A stretch of 41,781 nucleotides of DNA from Acidimicrobiaceae bacterium (lineage in GTDB: Bacteria; Actinomycetota; Acidimicrobiia; Acidimicrobiales; RAAP-2): contig PMLV01000183.1 in assembly GCA_003160635.1 (NCBI GenBank), positions 1 through 41,781 of the forward strand, in the 5' to 3' direction. The position numbers and the translations under genes are program-made. The notes below the pieces were generated by a model. It saw nothing but the letters and a program-made list of their open reading frames with translations, made no database searches and was not told the origin of the DNA. This document shows, in pieces, positions 1 to 8,683 of the stretch. Within the stretch, counting starts at the first letter, position 1. Every line of letters starts with the position of its first letter.

Positions 1-1029
1 ATCATGGGCTGCGTCATGCAGGTCTCGGAGCAGTCCCTCAACATCGGTCGCAACGCCGTGCTCGCCGCAGGCTGGCCCGAATCGGTTCCGGGCACCACCA
101 TCGACCGCCAGTGCGGGTCGTCCCAGCAGGCTCTCCACTTCGCCGCACAAGGCGTCATGGCCGGGGCCTACGACGTCGTGGTGGCCGCCGGCGTCGAGAG
201 CATGACGCGCACGCCCATGGGCTCCTCGGTCGTACGGGAGCTCGGCTATCCGTTCGGGCCGCGCATGATGGCCCGCTACAAGGAAAAGGGCGGCCTCGTC
301 GGGCAGGGCATCGGAGCCGAGATGATCGCCGATCAGTGGGACATCTCGCGGGAACAGCTCGATGCGTTCTCCGCCCAGAGCCACCAGCGGGCCGCCCGGG
401 CCACCGCCGAGGGTCGGTTCGAGAACGAGATCATCCCGGTGGCCGTCCGCGATGACGACGGCACCGACACCGACGAGCAGTTGACCGCCGATGAGGGCAT
501 CCGCCCCGACAGCACGGTGGAGACACTGGCCAAGCTCAAGCCGGCCTTCAAGCCCGAAGGGGGCAAGATCACGGCGGGCAACTCCTCGCAGATCACCGAC
601 GGGTCATCCGCCGTGCTCATCATGAGCGAAGAGAAGGCCAGCGCCTTGGGGCTGCGGCCCCGGGCGCGCTTCCACGCCTTTGCGCTGGCGGGAGTGGATC
701 CGATCACCATGCTCACCGGACCCATCCCGGCCACGGCCGCTGTCCTGGCCCGAGCGAAGATGACGCTGGAGGACATCGACGCGATCGAGATCAACGAGGC
801 GTTCGCCTCTGTGGTGCTGGCGTGGGAGAAAGAGCACCACCCCAACATGGAGATCGTGAACCCCAATGGCGGCGCCATCGCGCTCGGGCACCCACTCGGT
901 GCGTCGGGAGGCAAGCTGCTGGCCACGCTGCTCAACGAGCTGGAGCGCACCGAGGGCCGCTACGGGCTCCTCACCATGTGCGAGGGCGGTGGCTTGGCCA
1001 ACGCCACCATCATCGAGCGACTGGGCTGA
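1..1029 (+). CDS. Acetyl-CoA acyltransferase (thiolase), 5' end cut by the window
   Basis: Thiolases join or split acyl-CoA chains by a Claisen reaction through a cysteine-bound acyl intermediate, in fatty-acid beta-oxidation or acetoacetyl-CoA formation. The frame is open to the left edge, and roughly 50 residues of the usual N-terminus are missing, so the first visible Met (base 4) is not the true start. Counting from that Met, the nucleophilic Cys is C37 in DRQCGSSQ, the NEAFA motif is present, the catalytic His is H296 in GGAIALGHPLGASG, and the second Cys is C326 in MCEGGG. All catalytic positions expected of an active degradative or biosynthetic thiolase are therefore intact. Chain-length specificity cannot be read from the sequence. 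It converges on crgA, with a hairpin between the two stops. Confidence 0.93.
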   Translation: MMGCVMQVSEQSLNIGRNAVLAAGWPESVPGTTIDRQCGSSQQALHFAAQGVMAGAYDVVVAAGVESMTRTPMGSSVVRELGYPFGPRMMARYKEKGGLVGQGIGAEMIADQWDISREQLDAFSAQSHQRAARATAEGRFENEIIPVAVRDDDGTDTDEQLTADEGIRPDSTVETLAKLKPAFKPEGGKITAGNSSQITDGSSAVLIMSEEKASALGLRPRARFHAFALAGVDPITMLTGPIPATAAVLARAKMTLEDIDAIEINEAFASVVLAWEKEHHPNMEIVNPNGGAIALGHPLGASGGKLLATLLNELERTEGRYGLLTMCEGGGLANATIIERLG

Positions 1030-1030
1030 G

Positions 1031-1061
1031 CCCGGTACCCCTCGGGGTTACCGGTACCGGG
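1031..1061. terminator. Inverted repeat between convergent thiolase and crgA
   Basis: CCCGGTACC at 1031-1039 pairs perfectly with GGTACCGGG at 1053-1061 across a 13-base loop. It starts just after the thiolase stop and overlaps the last codons of crgA, so it could end transcripts arriving from both sides. There is no T-run on either strand, so an intrinsic terminator of the classical kind is not shown; the hairpin itself is certain. Confidence 0.45.
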
Positions 1062-1383
1062 TGGCCAGGAGGAAACCGGCGAAGATCAGCACCAGCCCGG
1101 CCACGAGTCCCCAGGCCGAGCCGTGCGCCACGAACGGTATGTGGGCCAGGTAGTTGACCACTATGACGGCCACCCCGACGATCAGCAGGACCAGCACGAG
1201 TGCCCCGTACCATGGCGGGCTCCGGCGGACACTCTTCGGGATCGGGCGGGTGTAGCGCCCGCTCTCCTCGGCGGTCGAGGGACGGCCGACCTTCGAGGAA
1301 CTGCCTTTCGACGTGCTCCGCCCCGCGGCTGACTTTCCCTTGCGGGACGCGCCCCCCGGCCCTGACTTCGTGTTGGTTGCCAC
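1048..1383 (-). CDS. crgA: Cell division protein CrgA
   Basis: CrgA is a small actinobacterial membrane protein that works at the division septum with FtsZ, FtsI and PASTA-kinase partners. The 111-residue product has a basic, Ser/Lys-rich cytoplasmic N-terminus (about 1-55), a first membrane helix at about 59-80, a short outside loop and a second helix at about 91-107 ending in ATRYR, which resembles the family's C-terminal end (ATRWR in many members). The GTG at 1383 is chosen because upstream sequence is antisense to trpG and has no homology. It lacks a strong ribosome site, so translation may be leaderless or weak. It is divergent from trpG with about 60 bp between them, the arrangement also seen near the mycobacterial origin. 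Confidence 0.88.
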   Translation of the reverse strand: MATNTKSGPGGASRKGKSAAGRSTSKGSSSKVGRPSTAEESGRYTRPIPKSVRRSPPWYGALVLVLLIVGVAVIVVNYLAHIPFVAHGSAWGLVAGLVLIFAGFLLATRYR

Positions 1384-1443
1384 AGGCGTGAGGTTAGTCA
1401 GCCCCGGCGGGACATTCCGTCCGGCTCGATTACCATCGTCGTC

Positions 1444-2040
1444 GTGGCGGCTCGGATTCTCGTCCTCGACAATTACGACTCGTTCGTCTACAACCTGGTC
1501 CAGGAGCTGGGCGAACTCGGGGCGGCGCCCTTCGTCTTCCGGAATGACGCCATCGACGTCGAAGGAATCCGGGCGCAGAAGCCCGACGCCCTCCTCATCT
1601 CGCCTGGGCCGGGACGCCCCGAGGACGGAGGCGTGTCGTTGGCCGCCATCCGCACCCTCGCCGGCGAAGTTCCCATCCTCGGCGTGTGTCTCGGCCATCA
1701 GTGCATCGGTCAGGTCTTCGGAGGGGCTGTCGTCGCAGCTCCCCATCTCATGCATGGCAAGACCTCGGAGATCCATCACGACGGGCAAGGCATCTTCAGC
1801 GGCCTGCCGAATCCCTTCGTGGCGACCCGCTACCACTCCCTGGTGGTCGATCCGGCCTCGGTCCCCAAGGAATTGATGGTCACCGCTACCTCCGCCGACG
1901 GGGTGATCATGGGGCTACGCCATCGTGAGCTGCCCGTCGAAGGCGTGCAGTTTCATCCCGAATCCGTCTTGACCGTCTCGGGTCCCGCCCTGTTGGGCAA
2001 CTTCCTCGCCCAGCTGGCGGGGGTGCCAACTCCCTCGTAG
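1444..2040 (+). CDS. trpG: Glutamine amidotransferase, anthranilate/aminodeoxychorismate synthase component II
   Basis: This class I glutamine amidotransferase subunit hydrolyses glutamine and passes ammonia to the chorismate-binding partner for tryptophan (TrpE) or folate (PabB) synthesis. The 198 residues are full length for the family. The triad is visible: nucleophile C82 in GVCLGHQ, H171 and E173 in FHPES, plus the N-terminal [11 protein letters not shown] and the SPGPG oxyanion region. No trpE or pabB lies nearby, so the choice between tryptophan and folate use is open, and a shared subunit is possible. In mycobacteria the orthologous position, between crgA and pknB, carries a gene named trpG. 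The GTG start fits the N-terminal motif. It converges on pknB with only 8 bp between stops. Confidence 0.9.
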   Translation: MAARILVLDNYDSFVYNLVQELGELGAAPFVFRNDAIDVEGIRAQKPDALLISPGPGRPEDGGVSLAAIRTLAGEVPILGVCLGHQCIGQVFGGAVVAAPHLMHGKTSEIHHDGQGIFSGLPNPFVATRYHSLVVDPASVPKELMVTATSADGVIMGLRHRELPVEGVQFHPESVLTVSGPALLGNFLAQLAGVPTPS

Positions 2041-2048
2041 ACGCCTGC

Positions 2049-4061
2049 TCAGGTCGTCGGCTTCGGCACCGACGTCGTGGTGGTGGTGGTCGTTCCGCCT
2101 CCGGTCGTGGTGGTCGTCGTCGTCGAGGCCGAGCACACGGTCATGGTGACCGTCTGCGGGAACGGAGGGCTCAGCACGGTTCCGGCCGAGGGGCTCTGGC
2201 TCTGCACCTGGCCCGGCGTGCCGCCGCTGGACGAGCAGTCGACCTGGGTGAACACAGGATTGAGCCCCGGCGTCGACGAGATCGCACCGCTCGCCACGCT
2301 TTGCGTGTCACCGACCACATTGGGCACGGTGGCCGAACAGGGCCCGGACGACACGACGAGATTTATCGGCGTCAAGGGTGGCTGCTGCGTGCCGGCAGCC
2401 GGACTCTGGGACGCCACGCTGCCCGTGGACACCTGCTGGGAGCACGCCGAGGTCTGCGACCCCACGGTCAGATTGGCTGCGGTGATGGTGCTCCCGGCCG
2501 ATGTCTGTGAGAACCCGACGACGTTGGGGACACTGACAGAGGATTGGCTGCTCGAGACGGTCAACTTCACGATGGTCGTGGACTTGACGGTCATCCCGCC
2601 GGCCGGGTTCTGCTTGAGCACGGTCCCTGACGGCTTGGTGCTGGTCACGTAGTTCGTCTTGTAGGACAGTCCGGCATTGGTGATGGCTTCCGTGGCCGGG
2701 ATCAACTGTTGCCCCACGACGGGTGGCACCGTCACCGTGCTCACGGTCGGTCCCGCACTCACCACCAGGCTCACCTGGCTGTTCTTGGCCACCCGCGTGC
2801 CGGCCTTGGGATCGCTCGAGATCACCTGGCCCTTCGGGGTGGTGGAGCTCGTACGGGACGACGTGGTACCCACGGCGAGGTTGTCACTCTGGAGGGTCTG
2901 GGTGGCGACCTGCACCGTCTGGCCCACGACGCTCGGGACCGGGACGTGCTGGGTCGTCGTGAGTGCCTGCACCAAGAAGATGGCGATCACCGCGAGCACG
3001 ACGAGAAGAGCCACGAGAAGGGTCACGAGCCGGCGGACACGCCGTTGCCGCTCCCGCTCGGCACGGCTGTCGTCCCCACCACCGCCGTTCCTGCCACCAC
3101 CGCCACGAACGCCTCCGCCTCCGCCACCCGTGGGCAAAGCCTGGGTCTGCCCCGTCACCATGACTCCCGGAGTGGCACCGACCGGGGCCATGGTGGTGGT
3201 TTGGGCGGGGTCACCGGCTTCCACCGGGCGCCCATCGGTGAAGCGGAGCAGATCGGCCCGGAACTCTTCGGCCGTGGCATAGCGGTCGTTGGGCGATTTC
3301 GCCATCGCCTTCATGACGACGGCTTCGAACGCGGCCGGTATCGCCGGGTTCACGCTGCGCGGCAGTGCCGGTTGGTCGCGCACGTGCTTCGAGGCAACCG
3401 CGACCGGCGAGTCGCCTGTGAACGGCGGCTTGCCGGTCGACATCTCGTAGAGAACGACACCGAGGGAGTAGATGTCGCTGCGCGCGTCCACGCCGTGACC
3501 TTCGGCCTGTTCGGGCGAGAAGTAGGCGGCCGTACCCATGACCGCGCCGGTCTGCGTCAAGCTCTCCTCGGTGTTCATCGCACGGGCGATGCCGAAGTCG
3601 GTCACCTTCACGATGCCGTCCGCCGTGATCAGCACGTTCCCCGGCTTCACGTCGCGGTGGACCACTCCATGACGGTGGGCGAAGGCCAATGCCGCGGCCA
3701 CGTTCGCCCCGATGGTGGCCGTCTGTTGCGGCGAGAGCGGTCCGGACTCACGCAGGACCGCCGAAAGGGCGCGGCCGTCGACGAACTCCATGACGATGAA
3801 GTACGACCCGTTGTCCTCGCCCCAGTCGAAAACCGGGACGATATTGGGATGCGAGAGGTTGGCGGCCGCCTGTGCCTCCCGGCGGAATCGCTCCACGAAG
3901 GCCCGGTCGACCGAGAGCTCGGGGAAGAGCACCTTCAAGGCCACGGGGCGGTCCAGTTGGCGATCGCGCGCCCGGTAGACCTGTGCCATGCCGCCACGCG
4001 CGATGAGGTGCGTCAGTTCATAGCGGTCCGAAAAGACCCGTGGTGTGTCGACCGGTTCCAT
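2049..4061 (-). CDS. pknB: Serine/threonine protein kinase with PASTA repeats (PknB type)
   Basis: A membrane-anchored Hanks-type kinase that senses peptidoglycan or muropeptides outside and phosphorylates growth and division proteins inside. The cytoplasmic kinase domain (about 14-275) has the ATP-binding Lys K43, the catalytic HRD at 135-137, DFG at 155-157, and activation-loop threonines T169 and T171 in a TQTG context like mycobacterial PknB. A Gly/Arg-rich linker leads to one membrane helix (345-367), then four PASTA repeats opening with VPSVVGQ, VPPVVGQ, VPNVVGF and VPNVVGD. The C-terminus is an unusual poly-Thr tail. It is the last gene of a minus-strand cluster with pbpA, pstP, fhaB and fhaA, so kinase, phosphatase and FHA readers are co-expressed. 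No second kinase (pknA) is present here. Confidence 0.96.
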   Translation of the reverse strand: MEPVDTPRVFSDRYELTHLIARGGMAQVYRARDRQLDRPVALKVLFPELSVDRAFVERFRREAQAAANLSHPNIVPVFDWGEDNGSYFIVMEFVDGRALSAVLRESGPLSPQQTATIGANVAAALAFAHRHGVVHRDVKPGNVLITADGIVKVTDFGIARAMNTEESLTQTGAVMGTAAYFSPEQAEGHGVDARSDIYSLGVVLYEMSTGKPPFTGDSPVAVASKHVRDQPALPRSVNPAIPAAFEAVVMKAMAKSPNDRYATAEEFRADLLRFTDGRPVEAGDPAQTTTMAPVGATPGVMVTGQTQALPTGGGGGGVRGGGGRNGGGGDDSRAERERQRRVRRLVTLLVALLVVLAVIAIFLVQALTTTQHVPVPSVVGQTVQVATQTLQSDNLAVGTTSSRTSSTTPKGQVISSDPKAGTRVAKNSQVSLVVSAGPTVSTVTVPPVVGQQLIPATEAITNAGLSYKTNYVTSTKPSGTVLKQNPAGGMTVKSTTIVKLTVSSSQSSVSVPNVVGFSQTSAGSTITAANLTVGSQTSACSQQVSTGSVASQSPAAGTQQPPLTPINLVVSSGPCSATVPNVVGDTQSVASGAISSTPGLNPVFTQVDCSSSGGTPGQVQSQSPSAGTVLSPPFPQTVTMTVCSASTTTTTTTGGGTTTTTTTSVPKPTT

Positions 4062-4114
4062 GGCGCCCTGAGCCTACGCTGCGCGTCCGGAGTGGCCGTG
4101 AGCGTGCAGCCGGT

Positions 4115-5647
4115 TCATCCCTGTCCTCCGGTCTCGTTGAGATAGGCCTGAAATACCTGCTTGACGATCGGTCCCGCCACCTGCGCCCCGGTCACGGAGA
4201 AGCTCTGATAGGGCACAACCACCGCGATCGCCAGCTTGGGGGTTCCGATGGCCGGCAGGAAACCGATCATCCAATCGTCAGTCTGCTCAGGCCCGGTGGG
4301 CGCCTGGACCTGCGCGGTTCCCGTCTTGACGGCCACGTGCCACGAAACCGGGAAGATCCCGTTCGCCGTCGCCCCGGGCACCGTGTCGTTGGCGACATTT
4401 TGCATCAGCTTGCCGACGGCAGCGGCCGCGGCGGGTGTCGACGCCGTGAGCATCGGGGTGGGGTGGTAGGTCGCCACCACCTCACCCTGCGCGTTGCGGA
4501 TCTGTTCCATCAGGTGGGGTGTCATGATCACACCGTCGTTGGCGATACCCGCGGCGACGAGCGCGTTCTCCAGTGGGCTGGTGGCGTCGTTGAACTGCCC
4601 TATGGCGCTGTACGCCAGGGCGGCCAGGCTATTGGGCGCCAGGTCCGAGAACGTGGAGGGCACGACGTTCGGGAGATCGAGGTTCGGGACGTACTGCGTC
4701 GTGGCCCCGAAAATGGAATAGCCGAAGTCCTCTGCCTGCTTCGTCAAGGTGGGGACCCCGAGTTCGATCCCCAGCTGGCCGTAACCGGGGTCGCACGACT
4801 GGGGCAACATCAGGGCCATGGTGCCCCCGCAGGCGGATCCGCCGTCATTGCTCAACGTCTTGTTCGAGTCGCTGAACTTGATGGAGACGGCAGGCGGGAA
4901 GCTGTAGTTGATGAGGCTCGGTGCCAGGTTGTACGCCGCGGTGCTGGTCACGACCTTGAAGGTCGAGCCTGGTGGGAAGCGCTCCTGCGTGGCAATGGGC
5001 GCCAGGCCGGAGAAATCCTCCAGGTCCTTGGCGGATGCCTCCGCGTCATAGGCCTGTTCGGCCGCCACGTCCGGGCTCGAGATCTTGTTGGGATCAAACG
5101 TCGGATTCGAGACCAGAGCCAGCACCGCGCCGGTCGTGGGATCCAGCACGACGACGGCACCATCCTTGTGGGCCCCCGGCGTGGAGGCCAGTGCCTGGGT
5201 GGCGGCCTCCTGGAGCACAGGGTCCACGGTGAGCGTCACGTTGTCTGGTTCAGACGGCGGCGTGTCAAAGAGCAGTTGGCTGAAGTTCTGCGGGCTCTGA
5301 GCGTGCGTCTTCAGGTACTGGTTGTACTCGTACTCGATGCCCGAGGTCCCATAGAAGAGCGAGTCGTACCCGGTGATGCCGGCGTAGAGCGGACCCTGGG
5401 GGTACTCCCGCGTGTAGTGGTACGGGTCCCCGCTCACCGTGGTCTTGACCGACTTGGCCAGGACCGTTCCATCGGAAGCCATGATCGTGCCCCGCTGGTT
5501 GTCGTAGATCTTCGCCGCGATGCGCGGGTTGTACGGAGAATTGGCCAGGGCACCGGCTTGACGGAATTGAATGTTCGCCAGTTGGACGATGACCAGCGCG
5601 AAACAGGCGAGCAGCACGACACCCAGCCAGCGGATGCGGCGTCCCAC
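4115..5647 (-). CDS. pbpA: Class B penicillin-binding protein (PbpA type)
   Basis: A membrane-anchored D,D-transpeptidase that cross-links peptidoglycan. The 510 residues contain an N-terminal anchor (about 7-24), a dimerisation/pedestal region, and a transpeptidase domain with nucleophile S228 and K231 in the PGSTFK motif and KTGTA at 441-445. The SxN motif appears as S-C-D at 284-286 (LPQSCDPGYGQLG), where related actinobacterial PbpA proteins usually have S-C-N; this Asn-to-Asp change is noteworthy. It lies 13 bp downstream of pstP and 53 bp upstream of pknB. A rodA/ftsW glycosyltransferase gene, the usual functional partner and neighbour, is missing from the cluster. Confidence 0.94.
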   Translation of the reverse strand: MGRRIRWLGVVLLACFALVIVQLANIQFRQAGALANSPYNPRIAAKIYDNQRGTIMASDGTVLAKSVKTTVSGDPYHYTREYPQGPLYAGITGYDSLFYGTSGIEYEYNQYLKTHAQSPQNFSQLLFDTPPSEPDNVTLTVDPVLQEAATQALASTPGAHKDGAVVVLDPTTGAVLALVSNPTFDPNKISSPDVAAEQAYDAEASAKDLEDFSGLAPIATQERFPPGSTFKVVTSTAAYNLAPSLINYSFPPAVSIKFSDSNKTLSNDGGSACGGTMALMLPQSCDPGYGQLGIELGVPTLTKQAEDFGYSIFGATTQYVPNLDLPNVVPSTFSDLAPNSLAALAYSAIGQFNDATSPLENALVAAGIANDGVIMTPHLMEQIRNAQGEVVATYHPTPMLTASTPAAAAAVGKLMQNVANDTVPGATANGIFPVSWHVAVKTGTAQVQAPTGPEQTDDWMIGFLPAIGTPKLAIAVVVPYQSFSVTGAQVAGPIVKQVFQAYLNETGGQG

Positions 5648-5660
5648 TAGTCCGAGCCTC

Positions 5661-7259
5661 TCATGCCGTGGTGACGGGGGTGGCTGTGGTGGCGGTTGCA
5701 GCGGTGGAAGGCGTGGTCGTGGACGCTACAGCCGGTGCCACGGTCGTCGTTGTCGCCGCCGCAGTGGTCGTCGTCGTCGCTGCGGGTGCAACGGTCGTCG
5801 CCGGTTCGTTGACGGTTGGGGGAAAGCCCCCAGGGAGCGTGGTCGTCGCACCCCCGAGATTCACTCCCTTGCTCGCACTCTTTGCCGCCACAGAATTCAC
5901 ATATTCATCGTGCAGGTTCGCCACATAGCGCGTCGCTGCACTGAGCGACGGTTCTTGCACTCCGGCTTTGATCTGTGCCGCCCCGGTAGGAAGGATCTCC
6001 GACGTGGTCACCTTCGTCTTGTCGACCACTCTCGGATGGAACCAGAGCACACCCGCCTGATGACCTTGCTTAATGACAATTTCGCCCTTTTGGATCGCCA
6101 CGAACCAGTTGTCGTAGGCGTACCAACGAATGGCGTAGAACGCAGCCGTCGGAATGGCCGCCACCAGGAGGACGAAGAGCACCACGCGCACGGTGATCCG
6201 CCGCGGGATGCCGAGCCGACGGCGCCGGGCGCCGCGGCTTTCATCAGGTGGTGCTGCCGCAACCGCCGGTGGGGACCGCACCGTCGAGCGGACGGTGGCT
6301 CGGGCGACCGGCACCGCTTGCGTATCGTCCAAGAGCAACTGGCCGGTACCGGTGCGACCGCCGTCGAAGGCGGGCTGTTGCGGCGTCAGGCCTGCGGCCG
6401 CACCTGCAGCTCCGGGTGCAGCAGCGACAATCGACGCCGTGGTCGTACCTCCGGCGGCGGATTCGGGAGCGACGACGAGAGGGGAACCGGCCCGTGCTCC
6501 GATGGGTGTGATCACCGACTCGTCGATGGTCGCCTCACCTACCAGGACGTCGACCACAATCACCGTGATGTTGTCGGATCCGCCATGCTCGTTGGCAACC
6601 TCGACCAACTGGCGGGCGGCCTCGACGGGATCGGGCACCGTCGCCAGCACGTCGGCCATTTGCTGGTTGCTCAGCTCGTTCGAGAGACCGTCGCTGCAGA
6701 GCAGGACGCGGTCCCCCGGTCGAAGCTGCAACTCCCACATGTCGGTTTCCACTTCCGAGGAAATCCCCAATGCCCGTGTGAGGATGTGCCGCTGCGGATG
6801 CACCGCCGCTTCCTCCTCGGTCATCTCACCGTGCCGCATCCGCTCCTCGGCCAGGCTGTGGTCAGCCGTGATCTGCACCAGGTTGCCCTCGGAATACAGG
6901 TAGGCCCGCGAGTCCCCCACGTTGGCCAGGGCCACGGTGTCCCGCCCGTCGTTGTCGCCCACGAGCGCCATCGCGGTGAGCGTCGTTCCCATACCCCGCA
7001 GTTCGCTGTGGTCCTGGCTCTCCTGCCATACCGCACGATTGGCCTTGGAGAAGGCGTCCTCCAGGCCGGCTTTGGTCGGCTCGTGGCTGAATACCTGAGA
7101 AAGGGCGTCCACCGCCACCCGGGCCGCTACCTCTCCGCCGACGTGTCCACCCATGCCGTCCGCCACGGCGAAGAGGTTGGGCGCCTCCAGAGGAAGGTCC
7201 TGATTGACTCTTCGCACCCTCCCGACGTCGGTTGCCGATCCGGACCGGAGCACCGTCAC
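5661..7259 (-). CDS. pstP: PP2C-type Ser/Thr protein phosphatase (PstP)
   Basis: The metal-dependent phosphatase that reverses PknB-type phosphorylation. The cytoplasmic PP2C domain (about 1-240) has the metal-binding aspartates D21 (in VNQD, where NED is more common), D34 (DGMGGH), D190 (CSDGL) and D229 (GSDN). A proline/alanine-rich linker leads to a membrane helix at about 355-378, then an extracytoplasmic domain and a long Thr/Ala-rich tail (last roughly 50 residues). The GTG start at 7259 overlaps the fhaB stop in a GTGA arrangement, so translation is probably coupled. At 532 residues it is close to the mycobacterial enzyme, but the Thr-rich tail is distinctive and matches the one on PknB. 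Confidence 0.94.
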   Translation of the reverse strand: MTVLRSGSATDVGRVRRVNQDLPLEAPNLFAVADGMGGHVGGEVAARVAVDALSQVFSHEPTKAGLEDAFSKANRAVWQESQDHSELRGMGTTLTAMALVGDNDGRDTVALANVGDSRAYLYSEGNLVQITADHSLAEERMRHGEMTEEEAAVHPQRHILTRALGISSEVETDMWELQLRPGDRVLLCSDGLSNELSNQQMADVLATVPDPVEAARQLVEVANEHGGSDNITVIVVDVLVGEATIDESVITPIGARAGSPLVVAPESAAGGTTTASIVAAAPGAAGAAAGLTPQQPAFDGGRTGTGQLLLDDTQAVPVARATVRSTVRSPPAVAAAPPDESRGARRRRLGIPRRITVRVVLFVLLVAAIPTAAFYAIRWYAYDNWFVAIQKGEIVIKQGHQAGVLWFHPRVVDKTKVTTSEILPTGAAQIKAGVQEPSLSAATRYVANLHDEYVNSVAAKSASKGVNLGGATTTLPGGFPPTVNEPATTVAPAATTTTTAAATTTTVAPAVASTTTPSTAATATTATPVTTA

Positions 7260-7774
7260 CGGGTCACCTCGAAGACGGTGGACCCGGCCTGGAGCACATC
7301 ACCTTTGGCGAGACGATGAGCCTGCGTGATTCTTTCCGAGTTCACGTACGTTCCATTGGTCGAGCCGAGATCCTCCACCCAGAGCTGGTCCTTTTGGCGG
7401 AACAACCGGGCGTGCAACGTCGAGGCGTAGATGTCATCAGGGGTGGGGACGCCGCAGCCGAGAGAGCGCCCGATAGTCAGCTCGTCGTCCAGGTCGAACG
7501 TCTGTCCCTCGTGAGCGGCGGGTTCGACTATCCGCAGGAAGAACTGCCTGCGCCTGGGTTCGGCGGGCCGCTGGGGCCGGGCGGCGACCTTCTCACGCCG
7601 CCGCTCGCTCCTGGTTTTCCGAACGGTGGCGGGGCTCATTTCCACCCACACGGCGCGGATGACACGGAGGAAGAACAAGAAGATGAGGGCGATCACACCC
7701 CATTGCAAGACCCGGAGTACCGCATTCAGATTCTGCGTGGCAAGGAGGGACGCCAGCGCGGTCAGCCCCTTCAC
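7256..7774 (-). CDS. fhaB: FHA-domain membrane protein (FhaB/FipA type)
   Basis: A phosphothreonine reader anchored in the membrane. The 172-residue product has one N-terminal membrane helix (about 20-40), a basic Arg-rich stretch (about 50-80), and a C-terminal FHA domain with the IGRS, STLHAR and GSTNGTYVN signatures, close to the end. The start is the GTG at 7774, which overlaps the fhaA stop as GTGA; a longer reading frame upstream is antisense overlap with fhaA and is not credible. In mycobacteria FhaB binds PknB-phosphorylated partners in septal and polar growth, and the adjacent kinase and phosphatase suggest the same role here. Confidence 0.9.
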   Translation of the reverse strand: MKGLTALASLLATQNLNAVLRVLQWGVIALIFLFFLRVIRAVWVEMSPATVRKTRSERRREKVAARPQRPAEPRRRQFFLRIVEPAAHEGQTFDLDDELTIGRSLGCGVPTPDDIYASTLHARLFRQKDQLWVEDLGSTNGTYVNSERITQAHRLAKGDVLQAGSTVFEVTR

Positions 7775-8427
7775 GTCATCTCGAAGATGAGTTTCGTCGA
7801 CCCGACACTGACCTCGTCGCCGCTCGACAGGACCCGTTCCCGAATGGGCGCGCCGTTCACCCGTGTCCCGTTGGTCGAGCCGAGGTCGGTCAGGACCACG
7901 GAGTCCCCATCGCGACGAAGCTCGGCGTGGCGGCGGCTGACGTTGGAGTCCGCCAGCACCACACCGCATTCGGGAAGGCGGCCGATGACGAGGGGCTCGG
8001 CGCCTATCTGCACGCGGCGCCCGTCGGTCAGGACGAGCTCGGCCAGGAATCCGCCGTCGGCATCCTCACGGACCTCGGCCTCGACGGTGAACCTGCCCGC
8101 CTTGAGCTTCGACCCCTCGAAGATCTCGACCTCGACAGGCCCCACAAAGAGGTACCCCTCAACTTTGGCGTGCTCTCGGGCGGCATCGGAGAGCTCCCGG
8201 GAGAGCGCGTCGATGAAACTCGAGAAACGGTCGACGTCGGCGGGGGAAAGGGTCACCACGAAGGCATTGGGCGCGATGAGGCCTCGCACGCCCACCCGGC
8301 GGTGCAGGTCCATCTCACGTGTGAGCCTCCGGCCGATCTCTACCGGCTGGAGATTGCTCCGAAACGGCTTGGCCAACGTACCCTCCACCAAACGCTCGAG
8401 GCGCTCCTCGAACTGCTGGAGTCCCAT
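7771..8427 (-). CDS. fhaA: FhaA-type protein: DUF3662 domain plus C-terminal FHA domain
   Basis: A soluble phosphothreonine-binding adaptor of the cell-wall control cluster. The 218 residues comprise the N-terminal FhaA domain (about 1-115, starting MGLQQFEERLERLVEG) and a C-terminal FHA domain (about 140-218) with IGR, SNVSRRHAEL and GSTNGTRVNG. Mycobacterial FhaA is much longer, with a low-complexity linker between the domains; here the linker is only about 20 residues. The ATG at 8427 is preceded by GGGAG at good spacing and matches the family N-terminus, so it is preferred over the ATG at 8508. It is the first gene of the minus-strand cluster, adjacent to tRNA-Leu as in mycobacteria. Confidence 0.9.
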   Translation of the reverse strand: MGLQQFEERLERLVEGTLAKPFRSNLQPVEIGRRLTREMDLHRRVGVRGLIAPNAFVVTLSPADVDRFSSFIDALSRELSDAAREHAKVEGYLFVGPVEVEIFEGSKLKAGRFTVEAEVREDADGGFLAELVLTDGRRVQIGAEPLVIGRLPECGVVLADSNVSRRHAELRRDGDSVVLTDLGSTNGTRVNGAPIRERVLSSGDEVSVGSTKLIFEMT

Positions 8428-8541
8428 GGTCTCCCAGAGACTAATGGGCCGGTGCGACAAATACAGGCCTATTGGCGGCCTGAGCTGCCCACCAGGCGGC
8501 AGGGTCAACCTCTGCCAGGGACTACTCTTGTCCGGTTGCTC

Positions 8542-8625
8542 GGGCGAGTGGCGGAATAGGCAGACGCGCAGGATTCAGGTTCCTGTGTCCGAAAGGATGT
8601 GGGGGTTCAAGTCCCCCCTCGCCCA
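8542..8625 (+). tRNA. tRNA-Leu (anticodon CAG)
   Basis: A class II tRNA reading CUG codons. The acceptor stem GGGCGAG (8542-8548) pairs with CTCGCCC (8618-8624), with discriminator A at 8625. The anticodon stem CAGGA/TCCTG encloses the loop TTCAGGT with anticodon CAG at 8576-8578. A long variable arm (around TCCGAAAGGA) identifies the leucine class, and the T arm GGGGG-TTCAAGT-CCCCC is perfect. The 3' CCA is not encoded, so a CCA-adding enzyme is needed. It sits beside fhaA, as does leuT in Mycobacterium. Confidence 0.97.
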
Positions 8626-8683
8626 CGCTGAAAGTGCTGGTCAGAAGGGGTGAGCTCCCGTTCCGGAGGACCTCCCACTCACC

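Noticed and set aside
1048-1836. Extended start for crgA
   Set aside because: The added 151 codons are antisense to trpG and unlike CrgA; GTG 1383 gives the normal protein.
2709-4145. Long plus-strand frame opposite pknB
   Set aside because: Shadow frame caused by high GC content; the minus strand encodes a complete PASTA kinase.
4040-7319. Long plus-strand frames opposite pbpA and pstP
   Set aside because: Arg/Gly/His-rich translations without domains, antisense to complete enzymes.
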